DNA from: 55-13 sp037190145
GTDB taxonomy: Bacteria; Armatimonadota; Fimbriimonadia; Fimbriimonadales; Fimbriimonadaceae
DNA length: 64,000 nt
Assembly (NCBI GenBank): GCA_037190145.1
Contig: JBBCJU010000009.1
Coordinates: forward strand, 134,383-198,382
Direction: 5' to 3'
Shown here: positions 27,229 through 35,508 of the stretch, one piece after another
Layout of the letters: each line of letters begins with the position of its first letter
How positions within the stretch are numbered: position 1 is the stretch's first letter
Program-made: the position numbers and the translations under genes
Notes under the pieces: model-generated
Seen by the model: only the letters and a program-made list of their open reading frames with translations
Database searches by the model: none
Told to the model about the DNA's origin: nothing

Positions 27229-28098
27229 ATGATTCTTCGCGCCGTCCACACCACCCGATACGAATACGCAATACCTGCGCTAGAAAGTCACAATGAGGTG
27301 CGCCTCATGCCGATTGACAATGGGGATCAGCGACTCCTTGATTTTCGGGTCTCGGTAAGCCCCAACACCCCGGTCTTTCACTATGACAAACCCGGGGGAG
27401 TGGTTCATCACTTTGGAATCCGTGCTCCCCATTCCCATTTGGAAATCACGGCCGAAGCAACCGTAGAGACATTCCGTACGAACCCCTACGATGGGCTTAA
27501 TCTTGTCTACCCCGACTTTGACTTCTATAAGCCCGACGAGGTGAGACAGCGATACATTGAGTATCTATCTCCATCACCCTACATCTCCAACCATGAAGGA
27601 GCAAGAGAGATTGCCGATTCCGTCATGCAGAAGAATCCACAAAGCTCGGCACAATTTCTGCTTGAGTTGGGGCGCTTACTCAACGCATCCCTTGCCTACG
27701 ATCCAGATGCAACCCATGTCCACAGCACCCTTGATGAAGTCATCGAAGGAAAAGCCGGGGTTTGTCAAGACTTCTCCCATCTGATGATTGCTTGCGCCCG
27801 TTCGCAAGGTATCCCTGCCCGCTATGTGAGCGGCTATCTCTATGTGGAGAAAGACGACGAGGGCATTCGCGGAGAAGAAGCCACCCATGCGTGGGTCGAG
27901 TGCCTCATGTCCGATGGCCGTTGGGCTGGCTTTGATCCCACCAATAATCTGATGGCCAGCGACCACTACATTAAAGTCCACATCGGCCGCGATTACTCAG
28001 ATGTCACTCCTACCAAGGGCGTCTATGTTGGCACACCGGCAACCAAATTGGACGTCAGTGTCAGTGTGCTAAAACTCAACTCAGCCACCGTTCCCTAG
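27229..28098 (+). CDS. Transglutaminase-like cysteine protease of the ATP-grasp/alpha-E operon
   Basis: A 289-residue protein: N-terminal beta domain (RAVHTTRYEYAIPALESHNEVRLMP) then a transglutaminase core with catalytic Cys in GVCQDFSHLMIACARSQGIPARYVSGY, His in THAWVECL and Asp in GFDPTNN. This is the papain-like protease that accompanies permuted ATP-grasp and alpha-E proteins in many bacteria, presumably cutting or joining the peptide made by the ligase. Located 98 bases after the alpha-E gene. Confidence 0.9.
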   Translation: MILRAVHTTRYEYAIPALESHNEVRLMPIDNGDQRLLDFRVSVSPNTPVFHYDKPGGVVHHFGIRAPHSHLEITAEATVETFRTNPYDGLNLVYPDFDFYKPDEVRQRYIEYLSPSPYISNHEGAREIADSVMQKNPQSSAQFLLELGRLLNASLAYDPDATHVHSTLDEVIEGKAGVCQDFSHLMIACARSQGIPARYVSGYLYVEKDDEGIRGEEATHAWVECLMSDGRWAGFDPTNNLMASDHYIKVHIGRDYSDVTPTKGVYVGTPATKLDVSVSVLKLNSATVP

Positions 28099-28120
28099 AC
28101 TGGCTTTGCCAGATTGAACC

Positions 28121-28395
28121 TGGACTAGTAGTGCGCGGGTTTTATTAACTGCTAGCTACGGAAACTTTAGGTTCAAAACGGTCTGAAATGCAACTGTTGG
28201 CAGGTTCACAAAATGGTGGCTAGCTTAGGTTCAAAATGAATCTGGATTTTGGTGTGCATTTATCTGCAAGTCACACAGGCTTTTTTGTTTTTGTGGTCAG
28301 GGTTATGACTTTGGACTAGCTGGCAGCAGTCTTACCAGTTCTTGTTCTTGTTTTGATCCTTATATATAAAGGGCGAATCCTTGGGCTTTTATCAA
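28121..28395 (+). repeat. Diverged intergenic repeat, copy A (structured element ahead of alaS)
   Basis: This fills most of the 390-base gap between the transglutaminase gene and alaS; no ORF is supported in it. It aligns along its whole length with 45207-45490 in the same orientation. The best block, 28215-28256, is identical over 42 bases. Three related AGGTTC-A-rich units occur at 28169, 28202 and 28227. The core can fold into AGGTTC/GAATCT (28227-28243) and, next to it, GTGTGCA...TGC...CACAC (28252-28276). Function unknown; a structured RNA, an untranslated leader or a non-coding mobile repeat are all possible. Confidence 0.75.
28342..28370 (+). promoter_or_regulatory. Promoter-like sequence at the 3' end of repeat copy A
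   Basis: TTGTTC, 17-base spacer, TATAAA. It lies about 120 bases upstream of alaS and could drive it. In copy B the -10-like box is GATAAA and the spacing to the TTGTCG is 19 bases, so conservation is only partial. Confidence 0.3.
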
Positions 28396-28488
28396 TGTAA
28401 TTGAACATCCTAGCTGTACATAAACGGCATTGCAGGCTTCCCAATCTCCCCACTCATCTTCTCCTAGACAGGTACCCTCTACGCTCCC

Positions 28489-31386
28489 ATGACCGTTCGC
28501 GAACTGCGTGAAAAGTATCTGAGATTTTTCGAATCCAAGGGCCATACCATCTACCCTTCGGGTTCGCTGATCCCTGTCGACGTGACGGGGCGACTCGATG
28601 AGAGTTTGCTTTTCAATGGTGCGGGCATGATTCAGTTCAAGCCTTACTTCCGAGGCGTGGCTACGCCCGACAATAAGCGCCTGACCACTGCCCAAAAGTG
28701 TGTGCGAACGGGCGACATTGATGAAGTTGGGAACCTCAGCCACCTCACCTTTTTCGAGATGATGGGCAACTTCTCGTTTGGAGATTATTTTAAGAAGGAA
28801 GCCATCGCTTTCTCTTGGGAGTTTCTGACCTCTAAGGAGTGGCTCGGCCTGGACCCCAATCGCCTCAGCTTCACCGTCTTTGAGGATGACGACGAGGCCT
28901 ATGAAGAGTGGACCAAGCACTTTGCGAGCGTTGGAATTGATGCGCGATACCGTGTATTCCGTCTGGGCGAAGAAACCAACTATTGGCCCGCCGGAGCGTT
29001 CTCAAAAGGCCCTCCCGGACCTTGCGGCCCGAACTCGGAGATGTTCTACTGGACCTCCAATACTCCACCCCCCGGAGGAGGCTACACGCGAGACCAGTGG
29101 CTTGCCGATGATGAAGCCAAGAACTGGCTGGAAATCTGGAACGATGTTTTCATCCAGTTCGAGTGGCAAGGCCAACTGAAAAACCCAGATCGTCCCGCCG
29201 ATGGTTACGAGAAAACCGGCATGCCCAACCTGCCGTTCCAAAGCATTGATACCGGTATGGGCTTGGAGCGTACGGCTGCGGTTTTGGGCGGATTCAAGAG
29301 CGTTTATGATACGGACGCCTTCCAGCCAATCATCCGAAGAATTGAAGAAATAAGCGAATCCTCCGGCTCCCCTTACCGATACGGCTCCGACGATGCCAAA
29401 GACACCGCCACCCGCATCATCGCCGACCACATCCGCACCGCTTGCTTCTGTATCGCTGATGGAGTGTTGCCGGGGAACTCGGGGCGCGGCTATGTCTTGC
29501 GTCGGCTGATCCGCCGCGCGGTTTTAAAAGGCCAGCGAGTTTTAGGGTTTGAGCAACCCTTCTTCCACCTCGTCTTTGAGGGAGTCGTGGAGTCGATGGG
29601 CGATCACTACCGGGAGTTAGTTGAGCGTCGGGATGTGATTGTTGAGACGTTAAAGGGTGAGGAAGCACTGTTTCGCAGGACGTTAACTGCTGGTTATGAA
29701 CATTTCATGCAGAAGCTTCGATTAAGTCAGATGCAATTCGATACAGGTGGAAACATTAACAGCCCGCTACCCTTGTATACATCTGAAAGTTTCATCCAAT
29801 CACCTAGCGACTATGCAGAGCTTGTTCCACCACCATACCGTCTTAATCCTTATCCGGGGAGCCTTGCTTTTCAGCTTTACGACACCTACGGCTTCCCCCT
29901 CGAAGTCACCAAGGAACTCTGCGCTGAGGCAGGCATAGAGGTCGACGAAAAAGACTACGAACTCGCTCTCAAGGAAGCTCAAGAGCGCTCCCGCGGCGGC
30001 ACCGACCGGGAATCCGTTTACGGGGGAGTCCAAGTCACCATCGTCGCCCAAATCATGGGCGGTGACCCCAGCCAGAAACCCACCCCGACCGAATTCCTGG
30101 GTTACAACACCACCCAAGCCCAGACCCAAATCGTGGGTGCCATTCACGTTCCTGGGGAACGGGGTCCGGAAGACAAAGGCAAGCCTTGGCCGCTCGCCAT
30201 CGCGCTGAAAGAGACGCCGTTCTATGCCGAATCTGGTGGACAAGTTTCCGATACCGGCATCCTCATCGGCGGCGGGTTCGAGGGTCGAGTCACCGACGTT
30301 ATCAAGCAGGATGGGGTCTTTGTTCACGAGGTCGAACCGATCAAGGGTTTCTTTGATGAAGCGGACGCCCTCTTCGGAAAGGTGGTTGAGGCCGAGGTTG
30401 ACCAGAATCGACGTGCCCGCATCACCCGCAACCACACCGCTACCCACCTTCTGCACGCCGCTTTGCGTCAGGTTCTGGGCAAGCACGTGACTCAAGCTGG
30501 CTCTTACGTGGGCCCAGATCGTTTGCGTTTCGACTTTACTCACGGTCAAGCCATGACCGAAGAGCAGAAGCAAGAGGTGGAGCGCATCGTCAACGAGAAG
30601 GCTCTGGAGAACCTGCCTGTTCTAACCTACGCAAATCTTCCCATCTCGGAAGCAAAGGCGATGGGTGCGATGGCGCTGTTTGGCGAGAAGTACGGCGATT
30701 ATGTCCGCCTCGTTCAAATCGGCGATGAGGCCCCAACGGAAAAGAGTTTCAGCCGAGAACTCTGCGGTGGCATCCATGTGCGAACGACTGGAGAGATCGG
30801 TCTATTCAAGATCGTCCACGAAGCCAGCGCCGCCAGCGGTGTTCGCAGAATAGAAGCACTCACTGGCGAAGGCGCCTACGAGTGGGTGCTTGAGCAGTCT
30901 CACGTTCTGAAGGAAGCGGCTGACAAGCTAAAGTCGACTCCTAAGGATCTGGTTCATTCTATCGAGAAGCACCTCGAAGCCCAACGTGATCTCAAACACA
31001 AACTAGAGAAAGCCAGAAGTGCGGGCGCAACCCAAGCTCAAGCCCAAGTTATCGATATCGATGGCATCGAACTCGCCATTCAAAACGTGGGTGAAGGCGA
31101 GCAAGCCGAAGCGACGCTCGCTGCCGACAAACTGGTGGAGGGCAAGCCAAATCGAGTGGCTTTGAGTGCCGTAAAGATGGGAGACAAGGCCATGTTTGTC
31201 TGCAAGATTGGCCCCGATGCTCAAGCGCGAGGAGCCCATGCTGGGAACCTGGTGAGAGAAGTCGCAAAAGTTGCTGGCGGAGGCGGAGGCGGCAGGCCGG
31301 ACTTCGCAACAGCGGGCGGTAAAGACCCGAGCAAGATTGCGGAAGCTCTCGCCGTTGCCGAAGCCACCCTAAGAGCCATGATCTAG
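28489..31386 (+). CDS. alaS: Alanyl-tRNA synthetase
   Basis: A 965-residue class II synthetase: opening MTVRELREKYLRFFESKGH, motif 2 region TFFEMMGNFSFGDYFK, motif 3 region GNSGRGYVLRRLIRRAVLKG, editing-site NHTATHLLHAALRQVLG and CGGIHVRTTGEIG, and a C-terminal DHHA1-like domain with a Gly-rich loop (VAGGGGGGRPDFATAGG). It charges tRNA-Ala and edits Ser/Gly mischarging. Bacterial AlaRS is usually about 870-880 residues; the extra length includes an unusual stretch near residues 405-455 (MQFDTGGNINSPLPLYTSE and PPPYRLNPYPG) inserted before LAFQLYDTYGFPLEVT. The 5' leader contains repeat copy A. Confidence 0.95.
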   Translation: MTVRELREKYLRFFESKGHTIYPSGSLIPVDVTGRLDESLLFNGAGMIQFKPYFRGVATPDNKRLTTAQKCVRTGDIDEVGNLSHLTFFEMMGNFSFGDYFKKEAIAFSWEFLTSKEWLGLDPNRLSFTVFEDDDEAYEEWTKHFASVGIDARYRVFRLGEETNYWPAGAFSKGPPGPCGPNSEMFYWTSNTPPPGGGYTRDQWLADDEAKNWLEIWNDVFIQFEWQGQLKNPDRPADGYEKTGMPNLPFQSIDTGMGLERTAAVLGGFKSVYDTDAFQPIIRRIEEISESSGSPYRYGSDDAKDTATRIIADHIRTACFCIADGVLPGNSGRGYVLRRLIRRAVLKGQRVLGFEQPFFHLVFEGVVESMGDHYRELVERRDVIVETLKGEEALFRRTLTAGYEHFMQKLRLSQMQFDTGGNINSPLPLYTSESFIQSPSDYAELVPPPYRLNPYPGSLAFQLYDTYGFPLEVTKELCAEAGIEVDEKDYELALKEAQERSRGGTDRESVYGGVQVTIVAQIMGGDPSQKPTPTEFLGYNTTQAQTQIVGAIHVPGERGPEDKGKPWPLAIALKETPFYAESGGQVSDTGILIGGGFEGRVTDVIKQDGVFVHEVEPIKGFFDEADALFGKVVEAEVDQNRRARITRNHTATHLLHAALRQVLGKHVTQAGSYVGPDRLRFDFTHGQAMTEEQKQEVERIVNEKALENLPVLTYANLPISEAKAMGAMALFGEKYGDYVRLVQIGDEAPTEKSFSRELCGGIHVRTTGEIGLFKIVHEASAASGVRRIEALTGEGAYEWVLEQSHVLKEAADKLKSTPKDLVHSIEKHLEAQRDLKHKLEKARSAGATQAQAQVIDIDGIELAIQNVGEGEQAEATLAADKLVEGKPNRVALSAVKMGDKAMFVCKIGPDAQARGAHAGNLVREVAKVAGGGGGGRPDFATAGGKDPSKIAEALAVAEATLRAMI

Positions 31387-31393
31387 TAACCAA

Positions 31394-31418
31394 GACTGCA
31401 CGCGGGAAGCGTGCGGTC
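31394..31418. terminator. Hairpin between convergent alaS and the propeller/NlpC-like gene
   Basis: GACTGCACGC, loop GGGAA, GCGTGCGGTC: ten pairs with one T-G wobble in the 43 bases between the two stops. No clear T run. Confidence 0.5.
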
Positions 31419-31429
31419 CTCCGAGTTAC

Positions 31430-32911
31430 CTACCGGACAAAGCGACGGACGACCGCAAAGGGTCGATCCCAAACCGTTCCGTTTTTCACGGCTCCGTCTT
31501 TCATCTCTACGGTCTTTCCATTGCCAAGGTAAATGGCTAATCCTCGACCAGAAGAAATGACATCCCCAAGCTTCAACTCATCCTTCACGGAAATGGCTTG
31601 GGGTGAATTGAGGATGCCGGTCGTGGATGCAGGCAGAGAGATTCCGGCGACTTTATAGACTTCGCTCACCATCCGAGAGCCATCCTTACCCGCCAAATCG
31701 GCAGGAGCAAATCGCCATCGATAAACCTCTTTGGCAACCTTGTCGAGAACCTTATTGTCTGTTCTTTCTGATTCTGAGTTCAAAGGAACCGAGATAAAGC
31801 CTCCAAAACCCACCAGCTTCTCGGATTGCGTTTTCAGCAATCTTTTCACTCCGACGTTCGTGCCGATCCACAGCCCTTCCTCATCGGCAAGAAATGCGTT
31901 TGGCAGCATCTGAGGATCGTTCCAGGGAAGGTAGGCCACTGCCTCAGGCTTTTCTCGGTTCTGGCGAAGCAGGGCTGTGCCATTCCATAGCCACACCTCA
32001 TTCCCTTGAACCTGAATCCATAACGGGTCGGGGCGGCCCACTTCTCCAAACCAACCGGGGAGCGGAAGCCGCTTGCTTTCCCAATTGGCCTGAAACACAG
32101 GCGCGTGCAAAAAGTTCAAACCTTCGATCCCCGTCGCTCCTTGCGAATCAAAATCAACCGTTTCACTTACGATATGGAAAGCTGAGTTCCCGGGAACCTT
32201 CCCGTCTCCGCCGATGCTTAGTTCCCCGATGGGCTCCACATCCAAGGCATTGGAGGCGAATCCAGATACGTTGCTCCACCGATTACGATCCCATTTGTAG
32301 ATTGAGAATTGGCTTACAAAAGGCATTCCCGTCGATAATGGATTTCGCCGGATGGCCGTTGGGCGGGCCGTCATCAAGTACGGCTCTTTCACCCACACTC
32401 GAGATCGACTGACTTCTTCCGCCAGCCGGTTGGGCAAGAAGGAATTACCCAGCTCGACCGCTTGTGTCTGTGCGTTAAAGAATGCAGCCCCAAAATCGCT
32501 AAGAATCCAGAGTCGGGAATCCAGCCAAGCGAGAGAGCGAACCGATTCCTGAACTCCCGCTGGCTTCAGATCGATAGTATAGGTTCGGTCATCTGGAGTT
32601 CGGAAAACCAAAGCTTGGGTGGATGTGTCTTCAGTTCCCGCGAACTTATCTCGAATACCCATTGGGCGGCTTCCCAAAACCCAAGCAATACCATTCGGCG
32701 ATGCAGCTACAGAACTGACAACCCCTTTCCGTTCAGATGGAAGTAAGGTCAAAGGTTCTCGCGTTCGAGCATCGTAAACGTGAACCTCCCCTGCATTGGT
32801 CCCGACATACAAACGACCTCCCCGCAGAGATAAGGCCGTCGCATGGATGAGGGGCATGGGTTTCGCGTCTTGAGAAATCAAGGAGCCCAACGCCAAGGCT
32901 AGAAGAGTCAC
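31430..32911 (-). CDS. Secreted beta-propeller protein with degenerate NlpC/P60-like C-terminus
   Basis: A 493-residue protein (GTG start) with a short signal peptide (MTLLALALGSLISQ). Residues about 20-370 have propeller-like blades (LSLRGGRLYVGTNAGEVHVYDA, SSVAASPNGIAWVLGS, ADEEGLWIGTNVGVKRLL). The last 95 residues follow the NlpC/P60 pattern: GKDGSRMVSEVYKVAGISLPAS, LKLGDVISSGRGLAIYLGNGKTVEM, then the closing FAVVRRF. The catalytic Cys of DCSG is replaced (DGSR, near residue 410) and the His that precedes GIYLG is absent, so peptidase activity is not expected. It may bind cell-wall peptides. Confidence 0.65.
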   Translation of the reverse strand: MTLLALALGSLISQDAKPMPLIHATALSLRGGRLYVGTNAGEVHVYDARTREPLTLLPSERKGVVSSVAASPNGIAWVLGSRPMGIRDKFAGTEDTSTQALVFRTPDDRTYTIDLKPAGVQESVRSLAWLDSRLWILSDFGAAFFNAQTQAVELGNSFLPNRLAEEVSRSRVWVKEPYLMTARPTAIRRNPLSTGMPFVSQFSIYKWDRNRWSNVSGFASNALDVEPIGELSIGGDGKVPGNSAFHIVSETVDFDSQGATGIEGLNFLHAPVFQANWESKRLPLPGWFGEVGRPDPLWIQVQGNEVWLWNGTALLRQNREKPEAVAYLPWNDPQMLPNAFLADEEGLWIGTNVGVKRLLKTQSEKLVGFGGFISVPLNSESERTDNKVLDKVAKEVYRWRFAPADLAGKDGSRMVSEVYKVAGISLPASTTGILNSPQAISVKDELKLGDVISSGRGLAIYLGNGKTVEMKDGAVKNGTVWDRPFAVVRRFVR

Positions 32912-33002
32912 TATTCAGGTTAGACGCCAAAAAACAAGCGGATGTTTTTATGAAAAAATTGTGAAGCATCGCCAAAACAAATGCCGATAACTCTGCTAGG
33001 TT

Positions 33003-34763
33003 ATGGCATCACATCGAATGCGTCTCGGCGAGTTGTTAATCTCGCTTCGTCTTGTCAGTAAGAAGCAACTCGATCAAGGTCTGGAGATCCAGAAGGAATC
33101 TCCCGCCCCGCTGGGTAGCATTCTTGTTGGCCTTGGATTCATTACTGAGGACCAACTGCTGAATGCGTTGGCGGCTCAAATGGGTGTTTCCCCTTGGCGG
33201 CTAGACGAGCAGCCTCCCCGTAATACGGCGATCGCGCGAGTTCCCCACAACGTTGCCCGAACCTATCAGGCATTACCGGTAGATATTCGCGGAGACCTGT
33301 TGGTTCTTGCCATGCGAAACCCGCTAGATGTAGATGCGATTGACCTGATTCACAACATGACCGGTATGCGCATTGAGCCGGTACTGGTGGATTCAGATCG
33401 GTTGGTCAAAGTCATCGAAGAATCCTATGGCACGACCCGCATCGACAACTCTAATGTCGATAAGCTGGTGATGGAGGCCATCAACGAATTCAATCCAGAT
33501 TCGAAGGGCAAGGTATCGGAGGCAGATGCAAAATCTGCCGATTCCAGCCCGGTTATCAATTTGGTAAATCAGATTATCAGCGATGCGATTCGCTTGCACG
33601 CCAGTGACATCCATGTGGAACCGCGTGGGAAGAAAGCCGACGTCCGCTACCGAATTGATGGCGATCTTCGAAAAATCCGTGAGATCCCGACCGCCATTCT
33701 TCCGATGCTCACAACCCGTATCAAGATCATGGCGGAGTTGGACATTGTTGAATTCCGAATTCCGCAGGATGGTCGTTTTAGCGTAGATATTGACGGTCGA
33801 GAGGTCGATATCCGAATGTCGGTGTTGCCTAACAAGCATGGCCAACGATTGGTCCTCCGAGTTTTGGATAAGAAGAATTCGCTCAAGAAACTGCCTGACT
33901 TAGGCTTTTCGGAATCTAACCTGAATACCTTCAAGGACCTGATTGCCAAGCCTTATGGGATGCTCCTGGTAACCGGCCCTACGGGTAGTGGAAAGACAAC
34001 TACGCTTTACGCCGCTTTGCAGCAGATTAAATCAGAGCGAAGCAACATCATGACCTGCGAAGACCCCATCGAATATGAAATCGATGGTATCAACCAGTCG
34101 CAAGTATTCGAGAAAGTTGGACTCACTTTCGCGTCCCAACTTCGCGCGATTTTGCGACAAGATCCAGATGTAATCCTGGTGGGTGAGATTCGAGATGGTG
34201 AGACCGCGCAAACGGCCATCCGAGCCTCGATGACCGGTCACTTGGTCTTGAGCACATTGCATTGCAACGATGCGCCTAGTGCCGTCCCTCGGCTCTTTGA
34301 TATGGGGACGGACCCGTTCATGCTCAGCACGTCGATTATCGGGGTTATGTCTCAGCGTCTGATTCGATGTCTGTGCCCCACGTGCAAAGACATGAAGCAA
34401 GCCACTCAAGAAGAGCTAGATCAAATCTTGCCCTATTTACCAAGAGGCGGCAAAGATCTGCCTTCACACATTGAGATTGGTCATCCAGTCGGCTGCGCTA
34501 GTTGTGAAAACTCGGGCTATAAGGGACGAACCGCGATTCAAGAGATCATGCCCGTAACGGCCGAAGTCGCTAAGGCGATTGCAGACCGAGAAACCCTCGA
34601 TACAATTCGAGAGATTGCCGTTGCCAGCGGATATGAGCCTATGCAGTTCACCGCACTGAAACTGGTTCTGAATGGCCAAACGACAGTCCAGGAAGTGCAT
34701 CGCCATGTTTACATGGAAGCGGTTTCCGATACCGGTCGCGGACACTTACGGCTAGCGGCCTAA
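33003..34763 (+). CDS. pilB: Type IV pilus assembly / type II secretion ATPase (PilB/GspE)
   Basis: A 586-residue secretion ATPase. N-terminal MshEN domain (RLGELLISLRLVSKKQLDQGL, LGSILVGLGFITEDQLLNALA), then ASDIHVEPR, Walker A GPTGSGKTTTLYAAL (about residue 325), Asp box, Walker B ILRQDPDVILVGEIRDGETAQTA, His box TGHLVLSTLHCNDAPSAVPRL, and the tetracysteine zinc site CLCPTC...CASCENSGYKGRTAI. It powers pilus or pseudopilus assembly and could serve the prepilin-like proteins encoded at 6894 and 61445. No other pil gene is adjacent here. Confidence 0.93.
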   Translation: MASHRMRLGELLISLRLVSKKQLDQGLEIQKESPAPLGSILVGLGFITEDQLLNALAAQMGVSPWRLDEQPPRNTAIARVPHNVARTYQALPVDIRGDLLVLAMRNPLDVDAIDLIHNMTGMRIEPVLVDSDRLVKVIEESYGTTRIDNSNVDKLVMEAINEFNPDSKGKVSEADAKSADSSPVINLVNQIISDAIRLHASDIHVEPRGKKADVRYRIDGDLRKIREIPTAILPMLTTRIKIMAELDIVEFRIPQDGRFSVDIDGREVDIRMSVLPNKHGQRLVLRVLDKKNSLKKLPDLGFSESNLNTFKDLIAKPYGMLLVTGPTGSGKTTTLYAALQQIKSERSNIMTCEDPIEYEIDGINQSQVFEKVGLTFASQLRAILRQDPDVILVGEIRDGETAQTAIRASMTGHLVLSTLHCNDAPSAVPRLFDMGTDPFMLSTSIIGVMSQRLIRCLCPTCKDMKQATQEELDQILPYLPRGGKDLPSHIEIGHPVGCASCENSGYKGRTAIQEIMPVTAEVAKAIADRETLDTIREIAVASGYEPMQFTALKLVLNGQTTVQEVHRHVYMEAVSDTGRGHLRLAA

Positions 34764-34774
34764 CCCGTATGATC

Positions 34775-34802
34775 AAGCGCGTAGCAGAACTGCTACGCGC
34801 TT
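34775..34802. terminator. Strong bidirectional hairpin between pilB and the HD gene
   Basis: AAGCGCGTAGCA, loop GAAC, TGCTACGCGCTT: a perfect 12-bp stem 11 bases after the pilB stop. The TAG stop of the convergent HD gene (34793-34795) lies inside the right arm. Confidence 0.7.
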
Positions 34803-35365
34803 GGGTTTGGCTCTCCCTGTAATCCTAGCTCCTTAGCATTGCCTCGGAAGGCCCCAATGATGTTGGCTATATGCTCTTCCAGCGAGATGCCAATCCCTTC
34901 CACGCCCTCATAGACTTCGTCCCGGTGGACACCAGCCGCAAATGCCGGCGTTTTCAGCTTTTTCAAGACGCTTTTCACTTCTACTTCGTGAATCGACTTG
35001 CTTGGACGAACAAATGTCACCGCCGTAATGAACCCACTCAGTTCATCGCAAGCGTAGAGATACTTCTCCATCAAAGAATCGCGGCTGATGTTTGTATAGT
35101 TTGCATGAGAACCGATGGCCCGGATAATTGTAGAATCCCAGCCTTGCTCTTCTAGGTAACCCATTCCCCAACTAGGATGCTCATCAGGATGGGCTTCGTA
35201 GTCGAAATCGTGCAAAAGCCCAGTAAGGCCCCAAGTCTCCGTATCTTCGCCAAGCTTATCGGCATACCAACGCATTGCTGTCTCCACACCTAGACAATGA
35301 CGTCGAAGCGAATCAGCCTGGATGTGTTCGCAGATTAAGTTCCAAGCAGCCTGCCGATTGTGCAT
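34793..35365 (-). CDS. HD-domain hydrolase
   Basis: A 190-residue HD protein: first His in RRHCLGVETAMRWYADKLG, the HD pair in GLTGLLHDFDYEAHPDEHPSWG, later His in AIGSHANYT and Asp in YACDELSGFITAVTFVRP. This is the small stand-alone HD subfamily (HDIG-like phosphohydrolases) of unknown substrate, often acting on nucleotides or their derivatives. Its last codons form part of the terminator shared with pilB. Confidence 0.85.
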   Translation of the reverse strand: MHNRQAAWNLICEHIQADSLRRHCLGVETAMRWYADKLGEDTETWGLTGLLHDFDYEAHPDEHPSWGMGYLEEQGWDSTIIRAIGSHANYTNISRDSLMEKYLYACDELSGFITAVTFVRPSKSIHEVEVKSVLKKLKTPAFAAGVHRDEVYEGVEGIGISLEEHIANIIGAFRGNAKELGLQGEPNPSA

Positions 35366-35508
35366 CGCTTATTGTGGAATAGGATCTATGCAGCGCGTCA
35401 CCAGTAGGTCCGATTTTCAGCCCTTGACTACGGATGAATCTAACGTTGTCACGTTACAATTCACAAATCGCAGCCCATAGGCAAAGCTCAGGGTATCTTA
35501 ACGATTCC

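Noticed and set aside
28342..28395. Idea that the alaS leader is a T-box riboswitch
   Set aside because: No T-box core (TGGNACCGCG) or antiterminator is present; the leader instead matches an intergenic repeat found elsewhere.
29800..30573. Long minus-strand frame (257 residues) inside alaS
   Set aside because: It is antisense to the well-supported AlaRS gene; GC-rich codons leave the opposite frame open. No domain is recognisable.
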